A stretch of 64,000 bases of DNA from Spraguea lophii (GCA_001887945.1 LDOQ01000276.1:1-64000), one strand, 5' to 3'; shown: positions 52,201 through 61,684, counted from the stretch's first letter. Notes: a model not told the origin generated them from the letters alone. A program made the numbers and translations.

Positions 52201-52676
52201 GATTTGACTCAATATCATCTAACCTTAAAAAAGTATATTCAACCATTACCTTTGGAGGATCAGCCGAATTAGAAATGATAAATGAATGTGATCCTTTTTC
52301 AGATGGTATAATTCTTTCAGTAAAACCACCAAAAAAGGTATGGAATAATATATCCAATCTTAGTGGTGGAGAAAAAACATTATCTTCACTAGCTTTAGTA
52401 TTTGCACTCCATCAATACAAACCTTCCCCGTTCTACGTAATGGATGAAATAGATGCGGCATTAGATTATAAGAATGTTAGTGTTATAGCCAATTATATTA
52501 GTAAAAGAGCCACCGATACACAATTCTTAGTAATCAGTCTTCGTAGTAATATGTTTGAACTAGCCAATGTTCTAGCAGGCATCTATAAATTCAATGGTAT
52601 TAGTAAAATTATAAAAATAGATGTTAATAAATTTATAGGTGAAAATAAGGAAAATAAAATGATAACCAATAATTAA
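49293..52676 (+). CDS. SMC4: Condensin subunit SMC4
   Basis: 1127 aa from the second ATG; an ATG at 49272 would add seven hydrophobic residues. Walker A GPNGSGKS at 36-43 is followed by the SMC4-type NRFLILQGEIENISMMKPKGG. Long coiled coils flank a hinge (about 500-650) with GRLGDLGNIDKKYEQAV, characteristic of SMC4. The C-terminal head has LSGGEKT (about 1023-1029) and Walker B FYVMDEIDAALD (about 1047-1058). It pairs with SMC2 to compact mitotic chromosomes. About 20% shorter than yeast SMC4, mostly in the coiled coils and N-terminal tail. Confidence 0.94.
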   Translation: MEEKILISEIILENFKSYEGKHVISGLDKNFSAIIGPNGSGKSNIIDSLLFLFGYRAKKMRQSVSTDLIYKDTIRRDYCSVEIIFKKTNAKISLKRKLSLNKKSQYYFNGKEENMSKIREYMMQEGVDLENNRFLILQGEIENISMMKPKGGLLEYLEDIIGSNRYIEEIDRLECNVKEVKESYEARKTEFNFYEKEFSYVENRKNENIESFNMRVKNLKTSECLNKTENEIYQRKLVLLNTERKDIEKEIKISEEKSAGNNATINKKEKEIQKMKNALQKIETEYFNLKKIIQKLERDNKHELEKKNQMEKKIISLKEEIEEGNNKQKMYLAEKEIMEKEVRENNEELNVLKNKLKEKLDEIKILNENKDVKKILKEKEAVEKNVIILIKEKNEILKDENIFLNVIDNMKKEKDEIKKKLESEKENKINILNDKKLTINQDEKISVDNEKYNEVIKNIENEIKKHKNEVCNYKKRIEDIGNRSRSDKQKNEVFKKIKHIEGVLGRLGDLGNIDKKYEQAVFSASKAQINNIVVDKTSTAEKCIAVIKREGLPKTTFIILDKMKPIPHLQKEKVPFLIDLISCDEIYKKCFFFVLKDTLMCKDVDEATKLSFGSSRKRTVTLSGTLIEKSGLMSNFKMFGSLVSKDKLEAELNKFNKKLITFENERKMLIESYESLKKINFLNEKYNEIEYKITEKEKEAKKLKKNKEIEKVNNTINKEKEKIKVFEKKLNSIQGLGIKSKRAEVDLLYEQIDLLERRNNDLKISQTSVSTDDLKNKEKLILKLEKELKSVEHKEFTNEKAKYEKIEDEYKQKNNDIKIYVKELESLKEEIGTEYQKSVELETKFSEIKEEIKDSKKRLESNKIELGKIKEEAKQIKSIGTDEIKFQEEENIDYKSIDIEELEDMVENYKKIIKREEKKVDWKILEEYAQKKQEFDRINKNFNNFKNEMNSKIDEYNLLKDKRYTEFKTGFDSISSNLKKVYSTITFGGSAELEMINECDPFSDGIILSVKPPKKVWNNISNLSGGEKTLSSLALVFALHQYKPSPFYVMDEIDAALDYKNVSVIANYISKRATDTQFLVISLRSNMFELANVLAGIYKFNGISKIIKIDVNKFIGENKENKMITNN

Positions 52677-53281
52677 ATATTAATGTTTAAAAATGATGTT
52701 TAATGTTTATGATTATTATTTAATTTGTAGAATCAATTACATATAACAATTAAAGTATTCTTTACCAATGTAAATAAATAACACATTTTATTTTATTTTA
52801 TTCTATATGTCAAAAAATCATAACAATTTAAAATTTATTTATAACTTTTCTTAATTATAATTATATAATTTTATTTTACATCGAAGAATCGTATATAATA
52901 AAAATATTTATTATCTAATTTTTTTTGTATAAATGTATTTACATTTATTTAATTGTTTTAATAGTTTAAAATAATTAAAAAAAGAATATAATTATTTTAA
53001 TAGAAAGTAGAGTATTTCTAATATAAGAATTTGGTTGCATCGATCTAATATCTTTATTAATATAACCAATTAAAATAATGTGACTGTTAAAGAATTGATA
53101 AGTTTGATTCCCTTTAAATACCAATTATTTGGAGAAAATAAATTTAATAATACATATTGGATGTTTTTAAAATTATCAATAAATAATTTCAACTTTTAAA
53201 TAAATTATTATTTAAGGTATAAATTCATTAATTAATAGCTGTCGAAAAAAAGTATAAATAACTCAATTTTTTTTTAAAATT
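52677..53281. other. AT-rich spacer
   Basis: No gene or repeat recognised. Confidence 0.4.
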
Positions 53282-53716
53282 ATGTATACATTCATGATAT
53301 TTCTTTTAATTATAAAACAAATATACTGTACATATGAAACTTGGTCTCCTTTAGATTTTTTCGAAATTAAAGATTTTCATGGCAATGGTGTAGATCTAGT
53401 TTCTATTCCCAATCTTATGCCATATGAAGATTTACAACTTCAATTTCTGGATAAAATGGGCGTTCTATTCCCAGATATAAAAAAATACTTCAAATATTAC
53501 ATTAAACATAAAGGTCTTATATTGGACTTGTATTTTTATTCCACATTAATGAATATAATTAGTCGTGATACGACAATAACGACATCAATGTGGGATGGGG
53601 TAAATGTGTTTTTTATAACACCTGAAAGGTTTTGTAATCTTGTTAAATATGTAACAGAATATATACTTTTTTACGAAGAAAAAAAAGAAGGAGGGGATTT
53701 GAAATTCACTTTTTGA
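53282..53716 (+). CDS. Hypothetical secreted protein, 144 aa
   Basis: The N-terminus MYTFMIFLLIIKQIYC is a classic signal peptide, with likely cleavage just after the Cys. The mature part is about 125 aa, with a Phe/Tyr-rich helical centre (FPDIKKYFKYYIKH) and a single later Cys (FCNLVK). There is no known domain, membrane anchor or repeat. It might be exported into the host cell or the spore wall; neither is shown. It lies alone between SMC4 and the next gene. No CCC motif precedes the ATG. Confidence 0.5.
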   Translation: MYTFMIFLLIIKQIYCTYETWSPLDFFEIKDFHGNGVDLVSIPNLMPYEDLQLQFLDKMGVLFPDIKKYFKYYIKHKGLILDLYFYSTLMNIISRDTTITTSMWDGVNVFFITPERFCNLVKYVTEYILFYEEKKEGGDLKFTF

Positions 53717-53979
53717 TTATGAATACAATATCAAGGAATTATAGGGAATGTTAAATAAAATGTAAATTAGCGAATATTTTGTAATAAAAATATCTAAAGT
53801 AATTTTTTTATGTCACAATTATTTCTGTTTCTCATCAGAAAAAAAAGTTTCACTCAATTACTACAAAGATATTAAATTTATTATTCTGTTAGTGCTACCT
53901 AGAAGCATTAATTTTATTATAATATTTTATTACTTAGAAATATAAAGATTCTATTGTTTAAATATGATTATATATACAA

Positions 53980-53983
53980 CCCC
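53980..53983 (+). promoter_or_regulatory. CCCC start-proximal motif
   Basis: ACAACCCCATGG: the motif directly touches the ATG at 53984 and makes that ATG the likely start. An in-frame TTG 30 nt upstream is not used. Confidence 0.7.
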
Positions 53984-55705
53984 ATGGATAATTTTTATAC
54001 AGAAACAATCCAAAAATTTTTTCAACCATACATTACATTAAAAAAAGTAAATTGTTCTGATAACAATGAAAATATAAAACATTTAAATTCAGAAAGCAAT
54101 AACAATACAAAAGAATTTACTAACGATATAAAAGATAGCAATATAGATAATAAATCAGAGAATAATATAGAATTTATAAAAGAGTTGAAAATAGATAAAG
54201 AATCAGGTAATAATATAAAATCTAAAGAATATTCAGAATTACAAAATAATACATTAAATGACGATACACCTATATATCACCCATCAAAGAAATATACATA
54301 CAGCAAATATAATATAAAATATAATAAAATAGAAAAAATATCCATAGAAGAAGAAATATATAAATATATGTCTAAAACACAAAATCTAATATCAAAATTT
54401 TACACAAAGAATAATACCATAGAAAATTCCATAATAAATTTCCTATGTAATTTATTTATAAAAAAAGGTATATATTCTCATTACAACAAAATAACAATAG
54501 AATATGAAAATGATATAACCGAAGAAGATATACAAAAAATATTACATAAATATTTGAATGATATAAAAATTAAAATAATAGAATTAGAGAAGCCTATAAA
54601 CTATTTTACAAAAAATAAAAATATATTATTATCCAAATATTATTTTATATTACAGAATTATTATTCCTGTAAAAAATATTCTAATTCTGATATTAAAAAA
54701 ATATATATAAATTTATTAACAGATGAAACAATATACGGTAATACAGATAATGGATATAATAGAAATAATAATATAACATTAAACGATATAAAGATTATAA
54801 AAAATAATATAAATTCTTTATCTGTTTTTATCATTGTATTATACGCTTATAAAATAAAAGATATACCATTGATATATCATTCAATAAATAATATATTATC
54901 AGATAAGTATCCATTACTCTCTATCGTTCTTAAAATTCAATTAGCTATCACATTAAAAGAAAATAATATACATCAGAATAAAATATTATTTTTTATATAT
55001 GATATTGCATTAGAAATGAAAAAATATCATTTTTGTAATATAGGATTAGAATTGTTATATTATTTTATAGATATAATACTAAATGCTAAAGATAAATATA
55101 AAAAAATAGTATTTAAATTATTATTAGAGTTATACCAATATAATTCTGATAAGGATTATTGTAATGTAAATAAAGAAGATGATATAAATTTAAATAGAAT
55201 TATATTAAAAAATAATTCTGATAAAGATTGTCATAATGTAAATGAGAATAATAAAGAAAGTATAAATTTAAATAAAATTCTATTGAAAAATAATTCTGCT
55301 AGAAATCATCATAGTACAAATGAAGAAGAAAATATAAAGTTAAATAGATCTGTATTAAAAGAAATAATTGAAAAATATATAAATTTATATTATAAAGAAA
55401 ATATATTGGATATAAAATATTTAAATATTATATTATCTACATTACAAGAAGATATTTCAATAGAAGAAATAAATCGTAAAGATTTATATTTGGAATTAAA
55501 AAATGATAAGATAGAGAATATTATAAAATATCTAAATTATAATAATGTGATAATAAAAATATCAGGTAAAGAAGATATAATATTAAATAGAGAAAACAAT
55601 TATAATTATAAAGATATATGTATGAATAAAATACATATTAATGATAATATTAAATATATAACTGTTCATATAAATAATAGATATCTTAAAATAATATATC
55701 TATAA
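53984..55705 (+). CDS. Hypothetical helical protein, 573 aa
   Basis: Not recognised. Residues about 20-110 are a low-complexity Asn/Lys/Ser/Glu segment. Residues about 115-400 are helical with Tyr/Leu-rich segments. About residues 400-475 hold three imperfect ~30-residue repeats (NNSDKDY.NVN....INLNRIILK). The last ~90 residues look beta-rich (NVIIKISGKEDIILN...IKYITVHINNRYLKIIYL). No signal or membrane helix. A helical repeat followed by a terminal beta domain is seen in vesicle-coat and TRAPP-type subunits, but I cannot assign it. Confidence 0.55.
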   Translation: MDNFYTETIQKFFQPYITLKKVNCSDNNENIKHLNSESNNNTKEFTNDIKDSNIDNKSENNIEFIKELKIDKESGNNIKSKEYSELQNNTLNDDTPIYHPSKKYTYSKYNIKYNKIEKISIEEEIYKYMSKTQNLISKFYTKNNTIENSIINFLCNLFIKKGIYSHYNKITIEYENDITEEDIQKILHKYLNDIKIKIIELEKPINYFTKNKNILLSKYYFILQNYYSCKKYSNSDIKKIYINLLTDETIYGNTDNGYNRNNNITLNDIKIIKNNINSLSVFIIVLYAYKIKDIPLIYHSINNILSDKYPLLSIVLKIQLAITLKENNIHQNKILFFIYDIALEMKKYHFCNIGLELLYYFIDIILNAKDKYKKIVFKLLLELYQYNSDKDYCNVNKEDDINLNRIILKNNSDKDCHNVNENNKESINLNKILLKNNSARNHHSTNEEENIKLNRSVLKEIIEKYINLYYKENILDIKYLNIILSTLQEDISIEEINRKDLYLELKNDKIENIIKYLNYNNVIIKISGKEDIILNRENNYNYKDICMNKIHINDNIKYITVHINNRYLKIIYL

Positions 55706-56092
55706 TTTAATAACGTTTATAGAAATATAATTATCAGTGTTATGTTAGATTATTTTCTTTAATAAATATTTTTATTTTTATGAAGTTCTCTTACTTTAAA
55801 ATAAATGATTATATATTTTATTTTTCATCATAAGATAAGAAAATTATTTATCCGCTTATAAAATTATATTATTTTAGCTAGGAATTATACAAATTAAAAT
55901 ATGTAAATAAAATGCAATAATATATTCCAATTATTTAATTTAATACATGTCAGTTATATATTTTTTATTAAATTTATACTTATCAAACATAATATATTAA
56001 AAGATAACATATTTATTTAAACTCATTTAAATTTTTTGTTTGTTTTATTATTCCTAATATAGAAAATATAATATATTCTAAGATTTCCCTTT
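55706..56092. other. AT-rich spacer
   Basis: No gene or repeat. CCC at about 56087-56089 belongs to the MLH3-like gene. Confidence 0.4.
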
Positions 56093-57181
56093 ATGGATAA
56101 TTTGTTTAAATATATTTATAAGCAAAATGGTAGTATTCTTTTATTGAATGAAGATTATATATATTTTGATGTAGGAAAGAGTGTAATAGATATTGTAATA
56201 TCGTCTATTGAAAATAATAAATATATTTTTAAAAATGAGATTATAATAATAGAAAGAATAAACAATAATATAACAATGTATTTAGAAAGAGATATAAAAA
56301 TAATACATAAAAATATATTTGATAGAAATAATAAATTAGATAATATAGATAATAACTCATACAATAGAAATAATAAATTAGATAATAGAAATAATAACAC
56401 ATATGATAGAAATAATAAATTACATAATAAACCCAATAACACATATAATAAAACCAATAAATTAGATAATAGAAATAATAAAGATTTTATAAATATTTAT
56501 AAAGGAAAAACAGATATATCTATTTATAATTTTACTGTAAAATATCTTATAAAGTATCTTTTAAATATTGATATAGAAAATGAATATGGAATATATATTT
56601 TATCAACACTTAATAATATTTTATATATTAATTTAAAAAAATATTGTATAAGTAAAACCAATGGTAATATAATATTATTAAAAAATTATTTTAAAAGAAA
56701 TAATAAGCAATCAATTGAAGATTTAGAAATAATAAATTATAAAAATAAAATAATAAGTGATATAAAAATAAAAAAGATAAAACAAAGTAAAAATGATTGT
56801 TTTTTAGATACTGTTTCGAGAAGGGATATATACGAGTGTAGAATAATAGGTCAATTTAATAATGAATTTATTATATTAAGTAATAAAGAAAAAATATTTA
56901 TAATAGATCAACATGCTATACACGAAAGAATAAGATATGAAAAGATTACTAGGATTTATATAGAAGAAAATAATAATATGTATAATATTTTTAAAATAGA
57001 TAAAATAATAGATGAAAGAAATAAAAGTATTGCTTGTTCCAATGCTATAAAATTTGGAGATAAGCTAAATTTATTTCAAATAAAGAATTTGATATTGGGA
57101 TTTAAAGAATGTAAATATCCTTTTAAGTGTATACATGGGAGACCTACAGTTATATCAGTTATAATAAAAGATAAATTATAA
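56093..57181 (+). CDS. MLH3-like MutL homologue with decayed ATPase domain
   Basis: 362 aa. The C-terminal ~120 residues carry all three MutL endonuclease metal motifs: DQHAIHERIRYE (272-283, the DQHA-x2-E-x4-E site), SACSNAIKFGD (near 313-322) and CIHGRP (346-351). The wording AIKFxD...LPFxCxHGRPS is MLH3-like and less like PMS1/PMS2. The N-terminal ~110 residues replace a ~330-residue GHKL ATPase. KSVIDIVISSIENN may be the ghost of the N-motif (E..LNSIDA), with the key Glu and Asn changed. No GFRGEAL or Mg-binding motif remains. Residues about 80-125 are Asn-rich 10-15-residue repeats. CCC is 3 nt before the ATG. MLH3 nicks DNA in meiotic crossover and mismatch repair with MLH1. Confidence 0.75.
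   Translation: MDNLFKYIYKQNGSILLLNEDYIYFDVGKSVIDIVISSIENNKYIFKNEIIIIERINNNITMYLERDIKIIHKNIFDRNNKLDNIDNNSYNRNNKLDNRNNNTYDRNNKLHNKPNNTYNKTNKLDNRNNKDFINIYKGKTDISIYNFTVKYLIKYLLNIDIENEYGIYILSTLNNILYINLKKYCISKTNGNIILLKNYFKRNNKQSIEDLEIINYKNKIISDIKIKKIKQSKNDCFLDTVSRRDIYECRIIGQFNNEFIILSNKEKIFIIDQHAIHERIRYEKITRIYIEENNNMYNIFKIDKIIDERNKSIACSNAIKFGDKLNLFQIKNLILGFKECKYPFKCIHGRPTVISVIIKDKL
56310..56485. repeat. Tandem ~30-bp repeats in the MLH3-like gene
   Basis: Repeats of 'agaaataataaattagataataga...aataac' encode RNNKLDNRNNNTY units. They sit exactly where the catalytic ATPase domain would be in relatives. Confidence 0.7.
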
Positions 57182-57486
57182 ATATTTTAAGATGATTATA
57201 CTCTTTATAGAAGTTTTTATATATCAGTATTATATATGATATTTATTTTCGTTAAAAAATCTAAATTAATTTATCGAGTGATGTGTAGATACATTCAATA
57301 TGATTTTATTTTGGTTAAGAATGTAAATTAATGTATAATGTTCTTAAAAAATATTTTGAATAGTTATAATTATTTTCCCTTATAATACAGATTAACATAA
57401 TTTAATTAGTTTGAAGATATATTTTATGTTAAATATATTTAATTAAAATATCTTTATGTTTCATGAACATATTATCTTATAATATT
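57182..57486. other. AT-rich convergent spacer
   Basis: No gene or repeat recognised. Confidence 0.4.
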
Positions 57487-58059
57487 TTATATTATATTTT
57501 CTTCTTCTATACTATTTTCTGTTATATTTTTTTGTATTTCTATTTCTTCTTTATCATCTTCAAAATTTATATCTTTTATTTCACAATTATCTTCTTTAAC
57601 GTTATTTTCAAATATCTTTATTTCTTCTTTTCTACTATTTTCTATTACCAATTTCTCTATTATTTTTGTTATTAATTTTATATCTACAGATTTTAATTCT
57701 TTTAATATCCTTAAAATAATATCACCATCAAAATTATAATGCTCACCCAACAATATAATAGTTGTTGCCAAAATATTATCTTCATTTTCTTTATTGTTAT
57801 TATTATTTTCCTTTCTTTTTATAATAGCTTTCAAATGTTTCTCAACTCTTTTGTTTTCTTTTTGTGATGATAATATTTTATTTTTTTGTTGAATGTTAAT
57901 TTTACTAAGGCTTATTATTTTTTCTTCAAGAATTTCTATTTTTCTGTTAAGGTTGGATATTTTTTTATTTTTTTTATCTACGTCGGTTTTATATTCTTTG
58001 GTAAGATTGTTAAGATCGTGTATTTCTATTATAAGTGATTCTATTGTTTTGTCGTTCAT
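57487..58059 (-). CDS. Hypothetical coiled-coil protein, 190 aa
   Basis: Not recognised. The start is set at MNDKTIES, because CCC (plus-strand GGG at 58065-58067) lies 5 nt before that ATG, not the ATG at 58077. Residues about 5-85 form an uninterrupted coiled coil (KTDVDKKNKKISNLNRKIEI, LEEKIISLSK). A short basic/Asn run is followed by a helical segment (ILATTIILLGEHYNFDGDIILRILKEL) and an acidic tail (EDDKEEIEIQ). Coiled coil plus acidic tail suggests a structural or complex-assembly subunit such as a kinetochore or spindle component, which is a guess. Confidence 0.5.
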   Translation of the reverse strand: MNDKTIESLIIEIHDLNNLTKEYKTDVDKKNKKISNLNRKIEILEEKIISLSKINIQQKNKILSSQKENKRVEKHLKAIIKRKENNNNNKENEDNILATTIILLGEHYNFDGDIILRILKELKSVDIKLITKIIEKLVIENSRKEEIKIFENNVKEDNCEIKDINFEDDKEEIEIQKNITENSIEEENII

Positions 58060-58064
58060 AAAGA

Positions 58065-58067
58065 GGG
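58065..58067 (-). promoter_or_regulatory. CCC start-proximal motif of the coiled-coil gene
   Basis: Read on the minus strand as ACCCTCTTTATG; picks the ATG at 58059 over the one 18 nt upstream. Confidence 0.65.
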
Positions 58068-58371
58068 TAAATAACATTTTCTTTAAAAAATGATTATAGG
58101 TTGTTGATAATCAGATAACAATTTAAAATGAATCATTTCTTATAATCTACTTTTATATCGATATGTTTTTTAATCGTTATTATTGTTTTTATTATCTTCA
58201 TTTCCTATAATCTAGTTTTATATTAATATGTTTTTTCAACTTAAATAAAATAATGAATCAAATAGTAAATCATCTATTTTTTATAATTGAATTATATACA
58301 CATTCTAAATAATTATATTACCAATAAATATTTGATATAATATATCATTATTATAATTTTATTTATTTTCA

Positions 58372-58530
58372 TTACGTTCTTAGATGAAATTTTTATTTAT
58401 AAAAGTTTTATAATAGATTATAATCTCTTATGATACGTAATTTTGGTTTCTCGTTATTTTTTGATTTGTAATTGATAAGTATTAGAGTATATTCACCACT
58501 CTCGTCTTATTCTCTGTTATATATTTTTCA
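58372..58530 (-). mobile_element. Very old SINE copy
   Basis: 'gatgaaatttttatttataaaagtttt...taattttggtttctcg...attgataagtat...caccactctcgtcttattctctgt' keeps the order of SINE tail and body at low identity. Ends shortly before the uL11 start. Confidence 0.5.
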
Positions 58531-58586
58531 AAAAGTATTTTTCATATTGAAAGATATTTTATTTTTCCAAAATTTTTTTACCCTCA

Positions 58587-59081
58587 ATGTCTGCACCAAA
58601 ACAAGATTCCGATGAAAAACTAATATTCTTACGTGTTGTAGGTGGTGAAGCACCTGGTAGTACTCTTGCCCAACGTGTTGGTCCATTAGGTATATCTGCC
58701 AAAGTAGTAGGAGAAGATATAAAAAAAGTTACTGCAAAATACCAAGGAATGAAAGTTGGTGTTTTATTACGTATAAAGGATAGAAAGGCTGCAGTAGAAG
58801 TAATTCTTAGCACAGCCAATCTTGTTATTGAAGCATTAAACGAACCACCAAGAGATAGAAAGAAAGTAAAAAACATTAATCACTCAGGAGATCTTTCCAT
58901 GACAGATATTGTTATAATTGGTAGAAAAGTAGCAACTAAAGCATATTCTAAAACATTAACAGGAACAGTTAAACAAGTATTGGGTACATGTTTATCTGTA
59001 GGATGTACTGTAGAAGGAAAAAATCCTAAAACAGTAATTAGGGAGATAAATGAAGGTATGGTAACATTACCAGCAGAATAA
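58587..59081 (+). CDS. RPL12: 60S ribosomal protein uL11 (L12)
   Basis: 164 aa, normal length. VVGGEAPGSTLAQRVGPLGIS near the start is the uL11 proline-rich hinge (GGE.....LAPKIGPLGLSPKKVGEDI), then VGVLLRIKDRKAAVEVI, MTDIVIIGRKVA.KAYSKTLTGTVKQVLGTCLSVGCTV. It forms the stalk base where elongation factors act. CCC is 3 nt before ATG. Confidence 0.95.
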   Translation: MSAPKQDSDEKLIFLRVVGGEAPGSTLAQRVGPLGISAKVVGEDIKKVTAKYQGMKVGVLLRIKDRKAAVEVILSTANLVIEALNEPPRDRKKVKNINHSGDLSMTDIVIIGRKVATKAYSKTLTGTVKQVLGTCLSVGCTVEGKNPKTVIREINEGMVTLPAE

Positions 59082-59195
59082 ATTATTATTTTATTCCTCA
59101 AATTTTTTATTCTTTATAAAAAAATAAAAATTTTATAAAAAATATTTTTTTAACGAATTTCCATTAAAAAAAATTGTACCTCAATTTGAATTTAA

Positions 59196-60332
59196 TTATG
59201 GAATCGTGTAATAAACTTCATTTGGATTTATAGGTGATGCTTTATAATTAAAAAGATAATAATTCAATTTTCCATCTCCCTTACAGAAGCCGAGCTCTAA
59301 AAGTTCTTCTTCATTAAAGAATATATCTGTTGTATTAAACATTTTACATCCTTCTATCTTACTAAGCTCTATCAAACTTTTTACCATTTCATATTTTTTA
59401 TCCCCGTTTATCATGTAAAGATAAGCACATGGAATTTCTTGATTGGTTTCTATTGCTGTGGTGCTTAAAATATAAAATGATCCAAAACTTATAACTTTAC
59501 CTCCTTCTTCTTTTACATAAGAATAAACAACATTTTTTTTCTTTAAGAAATTATATCTGAACATCTCTTGATCCATAATTTCGTATATTTTTTTATTTTT
59601 CATATCTCTATCGTATAATATTTTTACTTGATCAAAATCTTCTTCTTTTAATTCTCTTGTGTTCAAACCAATAGATAAATTATATTTCAATGATAAGAAT
59701 GTTTCATCACAGAATCCAATTTTGTTAAGAAAATGGATGTCTATCAAATAATGATAATATTTTACCTGTGTTAATTTAAATGGAAGATCTTGTCCAGCGG
59801 TAAATATAGCAGATATAATATTATTATAATTAATTCTTCTTCTAATTTCTGATATCATTACTGGTGATAATCTTTTATTTCTTAATTGTTTATCCAAACA
59901 CAAAAAATTAACTATTGCCATTTTCTGTTCTTTTCCATTGATTTTTATATTTTTTTCTGTAGCAAATATAAGACCTTTTATAATATTTTTATATTTTATT
60001 GTGACAGCATATTCATTTTTAAATCCAGGAGATAACAATTGCCATAAAAGATGCTCTTTTGAATAAAGTAATCTAAATTTTGAGTGTCCATCTTCTACAT
60101 AATTTTCTTTCAAAAATTCATATACTGCGTGTAATTCATTTTTTACATCCAAAGTAGAAAATTTAAAATATTTTGGAAGAACAATAGATTTTTCTACAAT
60201 TTCGCATTTTTTTTCTATTACACAATTATCATCACCAACTTCCACGGGCTGTGTCTGCCAAAATGTATGTTCTTTTTTTATTTCATTATTTTCTTGATCG
60301 TGTACATCTTTATCATTTTTATTCATACTCAT
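59196..60332 (-). CDS. NMT1: N-myristoyltransferase
   Basis: 378 aa, slightly shorter than yeast (455). Motifs in order: HTFWQTQPVEV (23-33), KFRLLYSKEHLLWQLLSPGF, AIVNFLCLDKQLRNKRLSPVMISEIRRR (the acyl-CoA GNAT-fold core) and IFTAGQDLP. It transfers myristate from myristoyl-CoA to N-terminal Gly of proteins such as Arf GTPases. Two Met (residues 1 and 3) are close; the CCC (AACCCATTAAC) before residue 1 supports the first. The C-terminus lacks the usual LL carboxylate ending and stops at VYYTIP. Confidence 0.93.
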   Translation of the reverse strand: MSMNKNDKDVHDQENNEIKKEHTFWQTQPVEVGDDNCVIEKKCEIVEKSIVLPKYFKFSTLDVKNELHAVYEFLKENYVEDGHSKFRLLYSKEHLLWQLLSPGFKNEYAVTIKYKNIIKGLIFATEKNIKINGKEQKMAIVNFLCLDKQLRNKRLSPVMISEIRRRINYNNIISAIFTAGQDLPFKLTQVKYYHYLIDIHFLNKIGFCDETFLSLKYNLSIGLNTRELKEEDFDQVKILYDRDMKNKKIYEIMDQEMFRYNFLKKKNVVYSYVKEEGGKVISFGSFYILSTTAIETNQEIPCAYLYMINGDKKYEMVKSLIELSKIEGCKMFNTTDIFFNEEELLELGFCKGDGKLNYYLFNYKASPINPNEVYYTIP

Positions 60333-60855
60333 GTTAATGGGTTTAATTTTTGTTTTTTATATCTTAATATGAAAATGTTTCATCATTGTTTGTTACTTGC
60401 GATATAATGTTTTACAATAAAACTAAAATATCATATAATCTTTGTTTAAATATACTTGGAAATTCTTACTGGTTATTATTTATTAATTATTCTTAATTAA
60501 ATTACTCATACGATTTAAGTGAATTATATTATTTAAAAAATAAAAAATATATCAAAAAGTAACTTCGATATTTAAAATATTATATGTTTTTTTATCATAG
60601 AAGAAGAAAATCTCTCATCTGCCCATTTATTAGAATTTTTATTATTACACCCACGGACAATATTTAATATTTTTAAAAAATGAGATGATTGTATTTTTTT
60701 ATATTTTATCCTCTTTATAATAAGAATTATATATTTTTAATATATTCTTTTTTTTCTTTATATTAAATTACTTTAATGAGATTTTCATTGAATAATGTCT
60801 ATCGGCATATTATTTTTTATAATAATTTTAATATAAAAGGGTATCACTTAAAGAT
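60333..60855. other. Divergent intergenic region
   Basis: AT-rich. GGG at 60839-60841 may belong to the small membrane-protein gene that follows. Confidence 0.4.
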
Positions 60856-60940
60856 ATGTTCTTAGAATATTATTTATATGACTTGATAAATAAATCAGTA
60901 TATTTATTATTAAATACTTTATCAATTCAAACAATATTTT

Positions 60941-61366
60941 ATGTTTCTTTTATCTTTTCTATTACCAAAGTTTTTAAAAACCATTTTTTATATTATATTT
61001 CTGTGTTTTCTCTTATACACGTTAATTATAATCTATTTTCAGAAGCATTTAAAAATTTCGGCAGAAATAGATGTAGTAGATGGTATTTACACAGAGTTTT
61101 GTATAAATAATACCAGTTATTTTGATATTACTCTAAATAAAGTGAAATATTTACCAAACGATGGTGTAAATATGGAAACATTTGAGGTTGATGGAAAATA
61201 TTTATATGAATTTAATAGTGTGTATATACACAGCGGAGATTTTATCTATGTAAATTTGTATTTTGAACCAGATAAAAAATTGAGTTCTTATGATGGAACT
61301 ATAAATTTAAGATTTAATTTTTTATTGCTCTATTTTACAATTCCAGCAGAAATAAAAACACAGTAA
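60941..61366 (+). CDS. Small single-pass membrane protein, start uncertain
   Basis: 141 aa, not recognised. Residues 1-38 are hydrophobic (FLKTIFYIIFLCFLLYTLIII), then about 100 residues of beta-rich sequence (KISAEIDVVDGIYTEFCINN, TFEVDGKYLYEFN, GDFIYVNLYFEP) that would sit outside. A second frame, 60856-61110, starts 15 nt after a GGG motif and also begins with a membrane helix. It overlaps this one in the +1 frame. Either the true protein starts at 60856 and a one-base sequencing error or frameshift joins the two, or the motif is coincidental and translation starts at 60941. The beta region is the part I trust. Confidence 0.5.
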   Translation: MFLLSFLLPKFLKTIFYIIFLCFLLYTLIIIYFQKHLKISAEIDVVDGIYTEFCINNTSYFDITLNKVKYLPNDGVNMETFEVDGKYLYEFNSVYIHSGDFIYVNLYFEPDKKLSSYDGTINLRFNFLLLYFTIPAEIKTQ

Positions 61367-61439
61367 AAAGATAAAATAAAAAAACATTTATTTTTATATA
61401 TTGTAATTAAATATTTTATACGCTTGATAATAATAACAT

Positions 61440-61652
61440 TTATCGTAATATTTTTTGTAGTAATTGTTTATTTCTTTCTTTTCTTCTTTTTCTTTTATCT
61501 TTTTTAAGTTCGTGTTTTTTACGTGCTATGTTTTCTTTAATTTTTTTCTTTTTAATATTTTTAAAGGAATCGACAAATGCTTTTTTATCTTGTTCGTTAA
61601 AGTTAAGTTCGACTTTTTCTATATTTTTTCTTCGAAGATTGTCAAACGACAT
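61440..61652 (-). CDS. Rrp17/Nop25-like nucleolar protein, minimal
   Basis: 70 aa, extremely basic. KVELNFNEQDKKAFVDSFKNIKKKKIKENIARKKHELKKDKRKRRKER fits the conserved core of the Nop25/Rrp17 family (FDEE.R.EFLTGFHKRK..RKK.A.EE......R...RKE.R.ER). Rrp17 is a 5'-3' exonuclease factor for 60S pre-rRNA. Yeast Rrp17 is about 235 aa, so only the core is left. A CC lies just before the ATG. Any short Lys-rich protein could look similar, hence moderate confidence. Confidence 0.5.
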   Translation of the reverse strand: MSFDNLRRKNIEKVELNFNEQDKKAFVDSFKNIKKKKIKENIARKKHELKKDKRKRRKERNKQLLQKILR

Positions 61653-61684
61653 GGATAAAAAATATTTAGAATAATAATTTTTAT

